DNA from: Martinezella rhizogenes
GTDB lineage: Bacteria > Pseudomonadota > Alphaproteobacteria > Rhizobiales > Rhizobiaceae
Length of the DNA: 64,000 nt
NCBI RefSeq assembly: GCF_000799715.1
Contig: NZ_JUHG01000002.1
Location: 62,001 to 126,000 of the forward strand
Reading direction: 5' to 3'
The notes beneath the pieces are model-generated. The model was not told where the DNA came from. It made no database searches and saw nothing but the letters and a program-made list of their open reading frames with translations. The position numbers and the translations under genes were made by a program. This document shows, one piece after another, positions 8,499-18,837 of this stretch; position 1 is the stretch's first letter, and every line of letters begins with the position of its first letter.

Positions 8499-9920
8499 CT
8501 ACTTCGGCGATCTCTCCATCACGCTCCAGTCGGGCGCGATGGACGAACCGAGACCGATGGCGCCGACGACCGAGCCGATGGCGATCCTGCCGCCTTCGAT
8601 CCTCAGCCGCGTCCGCCCGTCGCGAACGGCATAGAGATCGTCGTGCGCCCGCGCGAAAGCCGCCTGCTCGGCCTCGGGCGCGCCGGCCATGCCGTCGACA
8701 TAATGATGACCGTTGCGCTCGATATGCGTCATGCCGATCAGCGAGGCGAGCGCCAGATCCTGCTGCACGGCAAGGCCGCCCTGCGTCGTCAGGTCTTCGG
8801 CCGACATGAAATAGGCAATGCCGTCGTCAGCGCTCCACTTGGCGACCCGCGCCCGGTTCAATAGCGAGCGATAGAAACCCTTGCAGGATTTGGAGGAGAT
8901 GCCGGTATAGCCAAGCCGCCTCGCCGTGATGAAAGCATTGATGTCGGCATCGGATTCATCGATTTCGACCGGCTTGAAGGCGGCAAGCGCCGTCACCGGT
9001 TTCTCGAAAGCATGGGCGCGAGCGATCGGCTGTTCGACGAACAGGATCGATGCCGCGAACCGCGCCAGTCTCGGCTCGGCCCGGATGCGGGCCAGCAGAT
9101 CGGCCACCGCCTCGGCGGACGCGAATTGCTCATTGCCATCCAGCGTCACCGAATAGGCCGGCACCTTGGCGTCGATCACTGCGGCAATCCGGCAAAGGCG
9201 ATCGATATCGGCACCGGGAATGCCCGACACCTTCACCTTGAAGAAGGTCAGGCCATAGGCATCGATCGCCTCTTCGAAGCTTTCCGGTAGCCCATCGCTC
9301 AAACGCTCGCAAGCCGCAATATCGCGCGTCTCGATGGCGTCGACGAGGCCGACGGTGTGGCGGGCGGCAAGGCTTCGAGCCGGCGTCAATGTTGACAGGA
9401 AGCCTGAGAGATCGAAGCCTTCGAGATCCAGCGTGGTCGACGCATCGATACCGGGGCGATTGGCCTTGATCGCCTGCGCGATCGTCAATCCTTCCAGCCG
9501 GCAGAGGGCATCAAGCACCGCCCTGTTGGCGAGCGCCAGGCCGAAGGAGGCGACCAGGCCGTTCAGCGTCTCCGTCGCGGCGCGCGCATGATGGGCCGCT
9601 TCGACGACCGCATGCAGCGTGAAGGCTGTCTCCAGCCCCGCGCCTTGCAAGGCGTCGAGCGCCAGCACCAGCGAACGGCGCAGCTGGTTTTCATTGTCGG
9701 CGTTGGACAGCTCGGGCGATTTGTCGAACCATTTCGGCACCATCAACTCCGCCGCCATCCCGCTTGCCGAACGGCCGTGGGTATCCTCGATGCGAACACG
9801 CAGAAAAATCTGCCGTGCCTCCCGGAGCGTCGCGGCTCCAAAGCGGAAGGGAAGCCGCAACTTGACCGGCCGCTCGAAAGCCTCCGCCTCGACAAGTCTG
9901 ATTTTCAATGGCTCGGTCAT
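8499..9920 (-). CDS. Enolase-superfamily (mandelate racemase/muconate lactonizing-like) protein
   Basis: A 473-residue protein with the barrel motifs of the enolase superfamily: a KVK motif near residue 228 (TFFKVKVSG), a metal-ligand Asp in TLDGNEQF near 260, Glu in ILFVEQPI near 295, an acidic residue in VEIDESDAD and a Lys in GISSKSCKGF as the opposite-face base. Metal ligands and catalytic lysines therefore appear retained. The superfamily abstracts an alpha proton from carboxylates; many members dehydrate acid sugars, which fits the surrounding sugar-oxidation genes. It is longer than typical members (about 370-400 residues), with a larger N-terminal domain. Exact substrate unknown. Confidence 0.8.
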   Translation of the reverse strand: MTEPLKIRLVEAEAFERPVKLRLPFRFGAATLREARQIFLRVRIEDTHGRSASGMAAELMVPKWFDKSPELSNADNENQLRRSLVLALDALQGAGLETAFTLHAVVEAAHHARAATETLNGLVASFGLALANRAVLDALCRLEGLTIAQAIKANRPGIDASTTLDLEGFDLSGFLSTLTPARSLAARHTVGLVDAIETRDIAACERLSDGLPESFEEAIDAYGLTFFKVKVSGIPGADIDRLCRIAAVIDAKVPAYSVTLDGNEQFASAEAVADLLARIRAEPRLARFAASILFVEQPIARAHAFEKPVTALAAFKPVEIDESDADINAFITARRLGYTGISSKSCKGFYRSLLNRARVAKWSADDGIAYFMSAEDLTTQGGLAVQQDLALASLIGMTHIERNGHHYVDGMAGAPEAEQAAFARAHDDLYAVRDGRTRLRIEGGRIAIGSVVGAIGLGSSIAPDWSVMERSPK

Positions 9921-9942
9921 GGTTTTAGGCGGCTCCCGTGAT

Positions 9943-10020
9943 TGTCAGGCAGGTCTGCCTATGCCGCATCCGCGTGCCTGGCCCCTCACCCCAGCCCTCT
10001 CCCCGCAAGCGGGGCGAGGG
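9943..10020. repeat. Palindromic rhizobial intergenic repeat, copy 3 (half element)
   Basis: Only the left half is present: TGTCAGGC, then TGGCCCCTCACCCC from 9979 and one CTCTCCCCGC/GCGGGGCGAGGG hairpin. Its left flank closely matches that of copy 4 at 34053. Confidence 0.7.
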
Positions 10021-10036
10021 AGCTTTATCCTGCCGG

Positions 10037-11182
10037 TCAAATCTCCAGCGGCTCGACATCCAGCCAGCGGCGCTCGGCCCAGCTTTGCAGGCCGAGTGAG
10101 GCAAGCTGCACGCCCTTGGCGCCTTCCGTCAGCGTGTAGCGCCAGGGCGCATCCTCGAGCACATGGCGCAAGAACATTTCCCACTGGATCTTGAAGCCGT
10201 TGTCATAGACCTGATTGTCCGGCACCTCGTCCCAGGTGTCGAAGAAATCGATCGTCTGCGGCTGGTCCGGGTTCCACACCGGCTTCGGCGTGTTGACACG
10301 ATGCTGGGTAAAGCAACGGGTCAAGCCGGCCACCGCCGAACCATGGGTGCCGTCAACCTGGAAGGTCACGAGATCGTCGCGGCGGACGCGCACGGCCCAG
10401 GAGGAATTGATATGGGCGACGATGCCGCCCTCGAGCTCGAAGGTGGCATAGGCCGCATCGTCGGCGTCGGCCACATAGCGCCGTCCGGCCTCATCGACGC
10501 GTTCGGGGATATGGGTGGCGCCGAGGCAGCTGATCGCCTTCACCGGTCCGAAGAGGTTGTCGAGCACATAGCGCCAGTGGCAGAGCATATCGAGGATAAT
10601 GCCGCCGCCGTCCGCCTTGCGGTAATTCCACGACGGCCGCTGCGCCGTCTGCCAGTCGCCCTCGAAGACCCAGTAGCCGAACTCACCGCGCACCGAGAGG
10701 ATCTTGCCGAAGAAGCCGCTGTCGCGCAGCATGGCGATCTTGCGAAGGCCCGGCAGGAACAGTTTGTCCTGCACCACGCCGTTCTTCAGGCCGGAGGCCT
10801 TGGCCTTGCGGGCGAGCGCCACGGCCGCATCGAGATCGTCGGAAATCGGCTTTTCGCAATAAATATGCTTGCCGGCGTCCAGCGCCTTGGAGACCAGTTC
10901 GGCACGCATCTGCGTTGTCGCGGCATCGAAGAAGATCGCATCGTTGGGATCGGCGAGCGCGCCGTCGAGATCGGTGGTCCAGCGCTCGATACCGTATGTG
11001 CGGGCCAGCTCCTCCAGCCGCCCCGCATTGCGGCCGACAAGGACCGGATCGGGCATGACGCGCTCGCCGTTCGACAGCAGCACGCCGCCTTCGGTGCGCA
11101 GCGCCACGATCGAGCGAATGAGATGCTGATTGAGCCCCATGCGTCCCGTGACGCCGTGCATGATGATCCCGATGCGTTTCAT
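10037..11182 (-). CDS. Gfo/Idh/MocA family oxidoreductase
   Basis: A 381-residue oxidoreductase with N-terminal RIGIIMHGVTGRMG as the nucleotide-binding turn and IYCEKPISDD as the EKP motif near residue 110. The C-terminal half fits the alpha/beta domain that closes over the substrate, with ADDAAYATFELEGG as a recognisable strand. The upstream gene on the same strand is the TetR regulator at 11319-12020. The perfect 18-bp palindrome at 11253-11270, between the two, probably controls this gene. It is likely a sugar dehydrogenase acting with the importer encoded divergently from 12197. Confidence 0.88.
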   Translation of the reverse strand: MKRIGIIMHGVTGRMGLNQHLIRSIVALRTEGGVLLSNGERVMPDPVLVGRNAGRLEELARTYGIERWTTDLDGALADPNDAIFFDAATTQMRAELVSKALDAGKHIYCEKPISDDLDAAVALARKAKASGLKNGVVQDKLFLPGLRKIAMLRDSGFFGKILSVRGEFGYWVFEGDWQTAQRPSWNYRKADGGGIILDMLCHWRYVLDNLFGPVKAISCLGATHIPERVDEAGRRYVADADDAAYATFELEGGIVAHINSSWAVRVRRDDLVTFQVDGTHGSAVAGLTRCFTQHRVNTPKPVWNPDQPQTIDFFDTWDEVPDNQVYDNGFKIQWEMFLRHVLEDAPWRYTLTEGAKGVQLASLGLQSWAERRWLDVEPLEI

Positions 11183-11252
11183 GATCCCTCCCGATCGTTT
11201 GACCCGACTCCCTCCCGAGTCAGGAAAAGCAAAGGTTTGGCCGCGCAGCCAA

Positions 11253-11270
11253 TGTAACTATATAGTTACA
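11253..11270. promoter_or_regulatory. 18-bp palindromic operator, candidate TetR site 1
   Basis: TGTAACTATATAGTTACA is a perfect palindrome about 70 bp before the oxidoreductase start. A matching imperfect copy lies at 12130-12147, on the other side of the TetR gene. Confidence 0.65.
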
Positions 11271-11318
11271 CGATGGCGCGATCCATCCGGGCTTGTCAAT
11301 CGTCTTTCGAAAATTTCT

Positions 11319-12020
11319 CTAGACCTTGATCGAGGCCAGCGTCACCGAGACGATGTGTTCACCCCAGGCCTTCAGTGCATCGGGCGCCGTCAGCTTGCGG
11401 GCGAAAATCGTCGACAGGGTATGGCGATTGGACAGATAGAAGAAACCGAGTGCGGCGATGGTCAGGTAAACCGAGACCGGATCGACCGCCGGCCGGAAGA
11501 CGCTAGCTGCTTCACCACGTCGCAGCACACCGGCGAGCTCGGCGATGAAATGCGAATGCATCGCCAGGATCTTCTCGGAACGCTTGAGATAACGCGCCTC
11601 GTGCAGGTTTTCGGTAACGAGCAGGCTCAAGAACTCCGGATGATCGAGAAAATGATGCCAGGTGAACAGCGCCAGTTCCCGTATTCCCTCCTCGGGATTG
11701 CGATTGGCCAGGTCCAGATGTTTCTCGGCGCTTCGGATCTGCGCATAAGTTGCTTCCAGTACAGCGACATAGAGACCCTCCTTGTCGCCGAAATAATGGT
11801 AGAGCATGCGCTTGTTGGTCTGCGCCCGCGCCGCGATCGCATCCACCCTGGCGCCGCCGAAACCATGGGCGGAGAATTCCGCCGTCGCCGCATCCAGGAT
11901 CATCGCATGGGTGCGCTGCGGATTGCGCGGCACCTTCTTCGGCTTGGCGATCGCATTGTCATCAATGCCGGCCTTCGCGGATTTTTCAGATCCTTGCCCT
12001 GCCTTTGTCGCCATTGGCAT
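11319..12020 (-). CDS. TetR family transcriptional regulator
   Basis: A 233-residue regulator; start 12020 is chosen because GGAGGAGAA precedes it, with an alternative ATG two codons later. After a Lys-rich leader, residues from about 30 form the TetR HTH (ILDAATAEFSAHGFGGARVDAIAARA and TNKRMLYHYFGDKEGLY). The rest is an all-helical ligand domain with the TetR_C motif TENLHEARYL. The gene is bracketed by two matching TGTAAC-type palindromes, before the oxidoreductase (11253) and before the importer operon (12130), so it probably represses both. Confidence 0.92.
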   Translation of the reverse strand: MPMATKAGQGSEKSAKAGIDDNAIAKPKKVPRNPQRTHAMILDAATAEFSAHGFGGARVDAIAARAQTNKRMLYHYFGDKEGLYVAVLEATYAQIRSAEKHLDLANRNPEEGIRELALFTWHHFLDHPEFLSLLVTENLHEARYLKRSEKILAMHSHFIAELAGVLRRGEAASVFRPAVDPVSVYLTIAALGFFYLSNRHTLSTIFARKLTAPDALKAWGEHIVSVTLASIKV

Positions 12021-12129
12021 TTCTCCTCCCCGATCCATATCTCTCGCGACGAGCACTTCAAGCGTCAGCGCGCGTCGTTTTGATTGTGATACGATTGGCG
12101 CTTGACAGCGGTCGCGTTTCTATCCAACT

Positions 12130-12147
12130 TGTAACCAAATAGTTATA
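12130..12147. promoter_or_regulatory. Palindromic operator, candidate TetR site 2
   Basis: TGTAACCAAATAGTTATA matches the perfect palindrome at 11253-11270 at 14 of 18 positions. It lies about 50 bp before the binding-protein start, in the divergent TetR/importer promoter region. Confidence 0.6.
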
Positions 12148-12196
12148 TCTTGAAAAGCAGTTCGTAAATCATCGGTTAACTGGGGAGGAGACCAGG

Positions 12197-13480
12197 ATGA
12201 CTTTAACGATCGACCGCCGGCAGATGCTTGCCGGCATGGCAGCAACGCTTGCTTTCGGCAGTATCGGACTTGGCCGCGCCAATGCGGCAACCGCGATGCG
12301 GCTTCTTTGGTGGGGGTCCAAGGAGCGAGCCGACCGCACATTCGCGGCCGTGAAGGCCTATCAGGCCAAAAATCCAGACGTGGCCATCGCCGGCGAAACC
12401 TTCGGCTGGGACAGCTACTGGACGCGTCTCGCCACGCAGACCGCCGGCGGCAATGCGCCCGACCTCATCCAGATGGATTATCGCTACATCTTCGAATATG
12501 CGCGCCGAGGCACGTTGCTCGACATGACGCCCTATCTCGGCAAGAGCCTGGCGATCGAGGATTTCGGCACCCCCAACATCAATTCCGGCAAGGTCGACGG
12601 CAAGATTTATGGCGTCAACCTCGGGGTCAATTCCTCGATGGTCGTCGTCAATGCCGCCGCCTGGCAGGAAGCTGGCGTCGAACAGCCGCATGATGGCATC
12701 ACCTGGGAACAGCTCGGCGATGCCTGCGCCAAGGTTACCGCCGCCAAGAAGCGCCGTGGTTTCTACGGCACCGGCGATCAAAGCGGCGGAGAACCTGCTC
12801 TCGAATGCTGGCTGCGCCAGCACGGCAAGGCGCTCTACACCAATGACGGTAAGCTGGGTTTCGAGGCCAAGGACGCGGCGGACTGGTTCGCCTTCTGGGC
12901 CGAATTGCGCAAAAGCGGCGCCTGCGTGCCGGCCGACGTGCAGGCACTCGACCAGCAGACCATTGAAACCGACATGCTCGTGACCAAAAAGGCGGCTGTC
13001 AGCTACGCCCATTCCAACCAGTTCGTTGCCATCCAGGGCCTCGTCAAGGAAAAGCTGGATCTGATCGCTTATCCCAGCAACCCGGACAGCAAGCCCGGCC
13101 AATATCTGAAGCCGTCGATGCTGATGTCGGTTTCGGCGAGTTCCGCCAACAAGGATGCCGCCGTCGCCTTCATCAACTACCTGGTCGAAAGTCCAGACGG
13201 TGCCAAGACGCTCGGCGTCGAGCGCGGCGTTCCCGCCTCGCCGAAGATCCGCGATCTGCTGACACAGGATCTCGATGCGACGAGCAAACAGGTCGTCGAC
13301 TATATCGGCCGCCTGACACCGCATGTCGGAGCATTGCCGCCGTCTCCGCCGAACGGCGCCGGCGAAAACGCGTTCCTCCTGAAGAAGATCGCCGAGGAAG
13401 TCGCCTTCGGCAAAAGCAGCGCGCAGGACGGCGCAACGAAATTCGTCGAACAGGCAGCAGCAAACGTAACACGAGGCTGA
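12197..13480 (+). CDS. ABC sugar transporter substrate-binding protein (family 1)
   Basis: A 427-residue periplasmic binding protein with a twin-arginine-like signal (DRRQMLAGMAATLAFG). It starts ATG 12197 behind GGGGAGGAG. It is first in an apparent operon of binding protein, two permeases, two oxidoreductases and an ATPase. It is paralogous to the orphan binding protein at 764-2053 (shared WWGS, LRQHGKALYT and LGVERGVP motifs). It binds a sugar or oligosaccharide for import; identity unknown. Control by the neighbouring TetR protein is suggested by the palindrome at 12130. Confidence 0.92.
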   Translation: MTLTIDRRQMLAGMAATLAFGSIGLGRANAATAMRLLWWGSKERADRTFAAVKAYQAKNPDVAIAGETFGWDSYWTRLATQTAGGNAPDLIQMDYRYIFEYARRGTLLDMTPYLGKSLAIEDFGTPNINSGKVDGKIYGVNLGVNSSMVVVNAAAWQEAGVEQPHDGITWEQLGDACAKVTAAKKRRGFYGTGDQSGGEPALECWLRQHGKALYTNDGKLGFEAKDAADWFAFWAELRKSGACVPADVQALDQQTIETDMLVTKKAAVSYAHSNQFVAIQGLVKEKLDLIAYPSNPDSKPGQYLKPSMLMSVSASSANKDAAVAFINYLVESPDGAKTLGVERGVPASPKIRDLLTQDLDATSKQVVDYIGRLTPHVGALPPSPPNGAGENAFLLKKIAEEVAFGKSSAQDGATKFVEQAAANVTRG

Positions 13481-13484
13481 TACC

Positions 13485-14453
13485 GTGGGTACAAACAGCA
13501 ACAGCGTTGCCGGTGGCCTGGCCATCGGCGCGAACGCGCCAGCGCGCGTTACGACCATTTACAAGGCCCCGAGCGCGTTCTCGCGCAATGCACCGGGCTA
13601 CCTCTTTCTCCTGCCCTGGCTAATCGGCTTCTTCGGCCTGACGCTGGGGCCGGCGATCGCCTCGCTCTATCTGTCCTTGACCGACTATAACCTGCTGCAG
13701 GCGCCGGATTGGGTCGGGCTGGACAACTACGTGCGTATCGCCACCGCCGACGACAAGTTCATCTCGTCGATGAAGGTGACGCTGTTCTACGTGGTCTGTT
13801 CCGTGCCGCTGAAACTTACCTTCGCGCTGCTGGTGGCGCTCCTGCTCAACCGCGGCATTCGCGGCCTGCCGGTCTATCGCGCCATCTTCTACCTGCCGTC
13901 GCTGCTCGGCTCCAGCGTCGCCATCGCCGTGCTCTGGCGGCAGATCTTCGATGCCGACGGCGTCGTCAACACGCTGCTCTGGTACTTGTTCGGCATCAAC
14001 GGCCCGAGCTGGATCTCCAATCCGGACTATTCGCTCTACACACTCGTCATCCTCGCCGTCTGGCAGTTCGGCTCGCCGATGATCATCTTTCTGGCCGGTC
14101 TTCGGCAGATCCCCACCGATCTCTATGAGGCCGCCAGCCTCGACGGCGCGTCCAAGGTGCGGATCTTCTTCAAGATCACCCTGCCGCTTTTGACACCGGT
14201 GATCTTCTTCAACGCCGTCGTGCAGACCATCGACGCCTTCAAGGCCTTCACGCCGGCCTATGTGATTTCCTCCGGCACCGGCGGCCCGATCGACTCGACG
14301 CTGTTCTATACCCTCTACCTCTACCAGGAAGCCTTTGGCTATTTCCGCATGGGCTACGCCTCGGCGCTCGCCTGGATCCTGGTGATCATCATCGCGATCT
14401 TCACCGCCTTCTCCTTCCTCTCCGCTCGTTATTGGGTTCATTACGATGACTGA
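13485..14453 (+). CDS. ABC sugar transporter permease (MalF type)
   Basis: A 322-residue inner-membrane permease with a GTG start at 13485, four bases after the binding-protein stop. About six hydrophobic segments are visible. The EAA loop that contacts the ATPase appears as YEAASLDGASKVRIFFKITLPLL near residue 220. It pairs with the next permease, whose start overlaps its end by 8 bases. Confidence 0.93.
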   Translation: MGTNSNSVAGGLAIGANAPARVTTIYKAPSAFSRNAPGYLFLLPWLIGFFGLTLGPAIASLYLSLTDYNLLQAPDWVGLDNYVRIATADDKFISSMKVTLFYVVCSVPLKLTFALLVALLLNRGIRGLPVYRAIFYLPSLLGSSVAIAVLWRQIFDADGVVNTLLWYLFGINGPSWISNPDYSLYTLVILAVWQFGSPMIIFLAGLRQIPTDLYEAASLDGASKVRIFFKITLPLLTPVIFFNAVVQTIDAFKAFTPAYVISSGTGGPIDSTLFYTLYLYQEAFGYFRMGYASALAWILVIIIAIFTAFSFLSARYWVHYDD

Positions 14454-15330
14454 CGCGAAGCTCACTCATTTTCCCGAAGACCTGAGCCCGCCGCGCGAGC
14501 GCCCCTGGTTCTTCTCCATCCTCATCCACATCGCGCTGATCGGTGCGTCGATCGTGATGCTCTACCCGCTGCTGTGGATGCTCTCCGGTTCGGTCAAGGA
14601 CCAGAACGAGATCTTCGGCACGGCATCGCTGATCCCGTCGCATTTCGACTTCAGCTCGTTTCCGCGCGGCTGGTTCGGCGGACAGGTGAACTTCGGCTCC
14701 TTCGTCTGGAACTCCGTCGTCATCGCCGTGCTCTCGGTCATCGGCAATGTCATCTCCTGCTCGCTGGCGGCCTATGCCTTCGCGCGGCTGAATTTCTGGG
14801 GCAAGAATTTCTGGTTCGCGCTGATGCTCGGCACGCTGATGCTGCCCTATCATGTGACCCTGATCCCGCAATATATCCTCTTCCTGAAGCTCGGCTGGGT
14901 GAAGACCATGTTGCCGCTGGTCGTGCCGAAATTCCTCGCGGTCGACGCCTTCTTCATCTTCCTGATGGTGCAGTTCTTCCGCGGCATCCCGCGCGAACTG
15001 GACGAAGCAGCGATGATGGACGGGTGCAGCCCCTGGCGCATCTATTGGCGCATCATGCTGCCGCTGTCGCTGCCGGTGCTTGCCACCGCTGCCATCTTCT
15101 CCTTCATCTGGACCTGGGACGACTTCTTCGGTCCGCTGATCTATCTCTCCGACATCAACACCTACACGGTGCAGCTCGGCCTGCGCTCCTTCGTGGACTC
15201 GACCGGAAGCTCCGACTGGAGCAGCCTGTTCGCCATGTCGAGCCTCTCGCTGATCCCCGTCTTCCTGATCTTCCTGTTCTTCCAGAGGCTGCTGATCGAT
15301 GGCATCGCCACGGCCGGTCTCAAACGCTGA
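14446..15330 (+). CDS. ABC sugar transporter permease (MalG type)
   Basis: A 294-residue inner-membrane permease with six predicted helices. The EAA motif is DEAAMMDGCSPWRIYWRIMLPL near residue 190, as in MalG-like subunits. It overlaps the preceding permease by 8 bases. A 35-base hairpin region separates it from the next gene, so the transcript may be processed or punctuated here. Confidence 0.93.
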   Translation: MTDAKLTHFPEDLSPPRERPWFFSILIHIALIGASIVMLYPLLWMLSGSVKDQNEIFGTASLIPSHFDFSSFPRGWFGGQVNFGSFVWNSVVIAVLSVIGNVISCSLAAYAFARLNFWGKNFWFALMLGTLMLPYHVTLIPQYILFLKLGWVKTMLPLVVPKFLAVDAFFIFLMVQFFRGIPRELDEAAMMDGCSPWRIYWRIMLPLSLPVLATAAIFSFIWTWDDFFGPLIYLSDINTYTVQLGLRSFVDSTGSSDWSSLFAMSSLSLIPVFLIFLFFQRLLIDGIATAGLKR

Positions 15331-15339
15331 AACCAAAAA

Positions 15340-15375
15340 TGCGATCCCAAGAGCCTGAGAGCGATTGGGATCGCA
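15340..15375 (+). promoter_or_regulatory. Intra-operon hairpin
   Basis: Perfect 11-bp arms TGCGATCCCAA (15340-15350) and TTGGGATCGCA (15365-15375) enclose a 14-base loop between the permease and the oxidoreductase genes. There is no T-run, so an RNA-stability or attenuation role is more likely than termination. Confidence 0.55.
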
Positions 15376-15403
15376 CCGCAAAATCCACGGAAAGGACTAT
15401 CGC

Positions 15404-16429
15404 ATGAGCGCCCTGCGCTTCGCCGCCATCGGTATCAACCACGATCACATCTACGGCCAGGTCAACGTCATGCTCCGGGCAGGCGCGGAACTGGTTGCCT
15501 TCCACGCCATCGAGGACGACCTTGCCGCCGTCTTTGCGGAGCGCTTTCCGCAGGCAAAGCGCGTTTCCGACAAAAGCGAGATCCTCGAGGACCGCTCCAT
15601 CGCGCTGATCGTCAGCGCCGCAATCTCCAGCGAACGGGCCGGCCTTGCGATCGAGGCCATGCGCCACGGCAAGGACGCGATGCTCGACAAGCCGGGCATG
15701 GTGACGCTGGATCAGCTCGCCGAGGTCCGCCGGGTGCAGGCCGAGACCAAGCGCATCGTCTCCATCCTCTATTCCGAGCATTTCGAGACAGCCTCCACAG
15801 TCAAGGCCGGCGAGCTGGTGCAGGCCGGCGCCATCGGCAAGGTCATCCACACGACGGGCCTTGGGCCCCACCGACTGCGTAAGCCGACCCGGCCGGAGTG
15901 GTTCTTCGACCGCAAGCGCTATGGCGGCATCATCGCCGACATCGCCTCGCATCAATGCGAACAGTTCCTGTTCTTCGCAGGTTCGCTCGAAGCCGAAATC
16001 CTGTCGGCCACCGTTTCCAACCGCGCCAATCCCGAGACGCCCGGCCTGCAGGACTATGGCGATTTCCATGTGAGAACGCCTGACGTCACCGGCTATGTCC
16101 GCGTCGACTGGTTCACGCCCGACGGGCTCTCCACCTGGGGCGACGGCCGCCTGTTCATCGTCGGCACCGAAGGCACGATCGAGCTTAGAAAATATATCGA
16201 CGTCGCCGGCCGTCCCGGCGCGGACCATCTCTTCCTTACCGACCGCAAAGGCATGCAGCATATCGATTGTAGCGAGGTCGAGCTGCCCTTCGGCCGGCAA
16301 TTGGCCGCCGATATCCGCGACCGCACCGAAACCGCGATGGGGCAGGACCATTGCTTCAAAGCCATGGAGCTGGCGCTGAAGGCGCAGGCTCTGGCCGAAG
16401 CGACATCGCTCAACAGTTTGCAGAGGTAA
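15404..16429 (+). CDS. Gfo/Idh/MocA family oxidoreductase
   Basis: A 341-residue protein; start 15404 is preferred over an upstream in-frame codon because GGAAAGGA precedes it. The N-terminus reads LRFAAIGINHDHIYGQ, in which the usual GxGxxG is altered to GINHDH. The EKP-equivalent is AMLDKPGMV, with Asp in place of Glu. The family fold is otherwise clear. The reduced dinucleotide-binding motif makes the cofactor uncertain. Seven bases separate it from the next oxidoreductase, so the two probably act in one pathway. Confidence 0.85.
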   Translation: MSALRFAAIGINHDHIYGQVNVMLRAGAELVAFHAIEDDLAAVFAERFPQAKRVSDKSEILEDRSIALIVSAAISSERAGLAIEAMRHGKDAMLDKPGMVTLDQLAEVRRVQAETKRIVSILYSEHFETASTVKAGELVQAGAIGKVIHTTGLGPHRLRKPTRPEWFFDRKRYGGIIADIASHQCEQFLFFAGSLEAEILSATVSNRANPETPGLQDYGDFHVRTPDVTGYVRVDWFTPDGLSTWGDGRLFIVGTEGTIELRKYIDVAGRPGADHLFLTDRKGMQHIDCSEVELPFGRQLAADIRDRTETAMGQDHCFKAMELALKAQALAEATSLNSLQR

Positions 16430-16436
16430 TCTGGAC

Positions 16437-17507
16437 ATGTCCGACATCAAGAAAGTCGCGGTCATCGGTCTCGGCATCGGCCGCTCCCATATTGTCGAGG
16501 GCTATCTGCCGCATTCCGACCGCTTCGAGGTCGCCGTGCTCTGCGATCTCAACGAGGAGCGGCTCAACGCCGTCGGCGACGAATTCGGCATCGCCAGACG
16601 CCTCAAGGATTTCGTCGAGGTGCTGAACATGCCGGATATCGACATCATCGATATCTGCACGCCGCCCGGCTCGCATTTCGAAATGATCCTGCAGGCGCTC
16701 GCCGCCGGCAAAAGCGGCGTCTGCGAAAAGCCGCTGGTCGGCTCACTCGCGGATATCGACGCCGTGATCGCTGCGGAGAAGACGGCCAAGGGCCGGCTGA
16801 TGCCGATCTTCCAGTATCGTTATGGCGACGGCATCCAGAAGGCCAAGCGCATCATCGACGCCGGCATCGCCGGCAAGCCCTATGTCGCCACGTCAGAGAC
16901 CCATTGGGTGCGCGGCGCCGACTATTATGCCGTCCCCTGGCGCGGCAAATGGGCGACGGAACTCGGCGGCGTGCTGATGACGCATTCGATCCACCTGCAC
17001 GATATGCTGACCTTTCTGATGGGACCTATCGCCGGGCTGTTCGGCCGCGTCGCCACCCGCGTCAACGATATTGAGGTGGAAGATTGCGCCAGCGCCAGCC
17101 TGCTGATGGAGAACGGCGCGCTTGCGACGATCAGCGCCACGCTCGGTTCGCAGGAGCAGATCAGCCGCTTGCGCCTCTGCTTCGAAAACGTGATGATCGA
17201 GAGCAACCACGAACCTTATAGCCCAGGCCAGGATCCGTGGAAAATCGTGCCCGCCAATGACGAGATTGCGGAGAAGATCGATGCGCTGCTGGCCGACTGG
17301 CAGCCGGTGCCGATCCGCTTCAACACGCAGATGAAGTTGTTCCATGAGGCCCTGGTCTCCGGCGGCCCGCTGCCGGTCACTACCGTCGACGCCCGCCAGG
17401 CGCTGGAACTGGTGACCGCCTTCTACGAATCGTCGGAAACGCGCACCGAAGTCCGCTTTCCGGTCGGCCCGGAAAGCACGAAATACAAGAGCTGGAGGCC
17501 GGCATGA
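16437..17507 (+). CDS. Gfo/Idh/MocA family oxidoreductase
   Basis: A 356-residue NAD(P)-dependent oxidoreductase with an intact nucleotide motif VAVIGLGIGRSH and the EKP motif GVCEKPLVGSL near residue 98. HWVRGADYYAVPWRGKW and THSIHLHD in the C-terminal half supply the usual His/Asp/Lys active-site context. It lies within the importer operon, before the ATPase gene, so oxidation of the imported sugar is likely. Confidence 0.9.
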   Translation: MSDIKKVAVIGLGIGRSHIVEGYLPHSDRFEVAVLCDLNEERLNAVGDEFGIARRLKDFVEVLNMPDIDIIDICTPPGSHFEMILQALAAGKSGVCEKPLVGSLADIDAVIAAEKTAKGRLMPIFQYRYGDGIQKAKRIIDAGIAGKPYVATSETHWVRGADYYAVPWRGKWATELGGVLMTHSIHLHDMLTFLMGPIAGLFGRVATRVNDIEVEDCASASLLMENGALATISATLGSQEQISRLRLCFENVMIESNHEPYSPGQDPWKIVPANDEIAEKIDALLADWQPVPIRFNTQMKLFHEALVSGGPLPVTTVDARQALELVTAFYESSETRTEVRFPVGPESTKYKSWRPA

Positions 17508-17551
17508 ACGTTTCTCCGCGAGCCATCAGGACGAACAAGGAGGATGGGCCC

Positions 17552-18631
<1,080 letters not shown>

Positions 18632-18837
18632 GAAGGCTGCTGACGCAGGTGGGGCCTGCTCGCCCCTGGTGGGCGAGAATGCAGAAGCTGGGGATTAGGC
18701 GGGGGTTCGTCCCTCGTCTAATTCCTAGTTTTTACAAGAGCGGGGTAGGTATGGACGCATTCAGTTTCCGGCCTGCTATCGCAAGAATCGGACCTCCGCT
18801 CTTGCAATTTCAATGGCTTGGAATTTGCCGCCGATCA
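18632..18837. other. Intergenic, convergent gene ends with weak hairpins
   Basis: There is no convincing gene. A hairpin CTCGCCC/GGGCGAG lies at 18659-18677. Further arms CAAGAGCGG (18735-18743) and CCGCTCTTG (18796-18804) could pair across 52 bases. They may end transcription of the importer operon, but no T-run follows. Confidence 0.35.
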
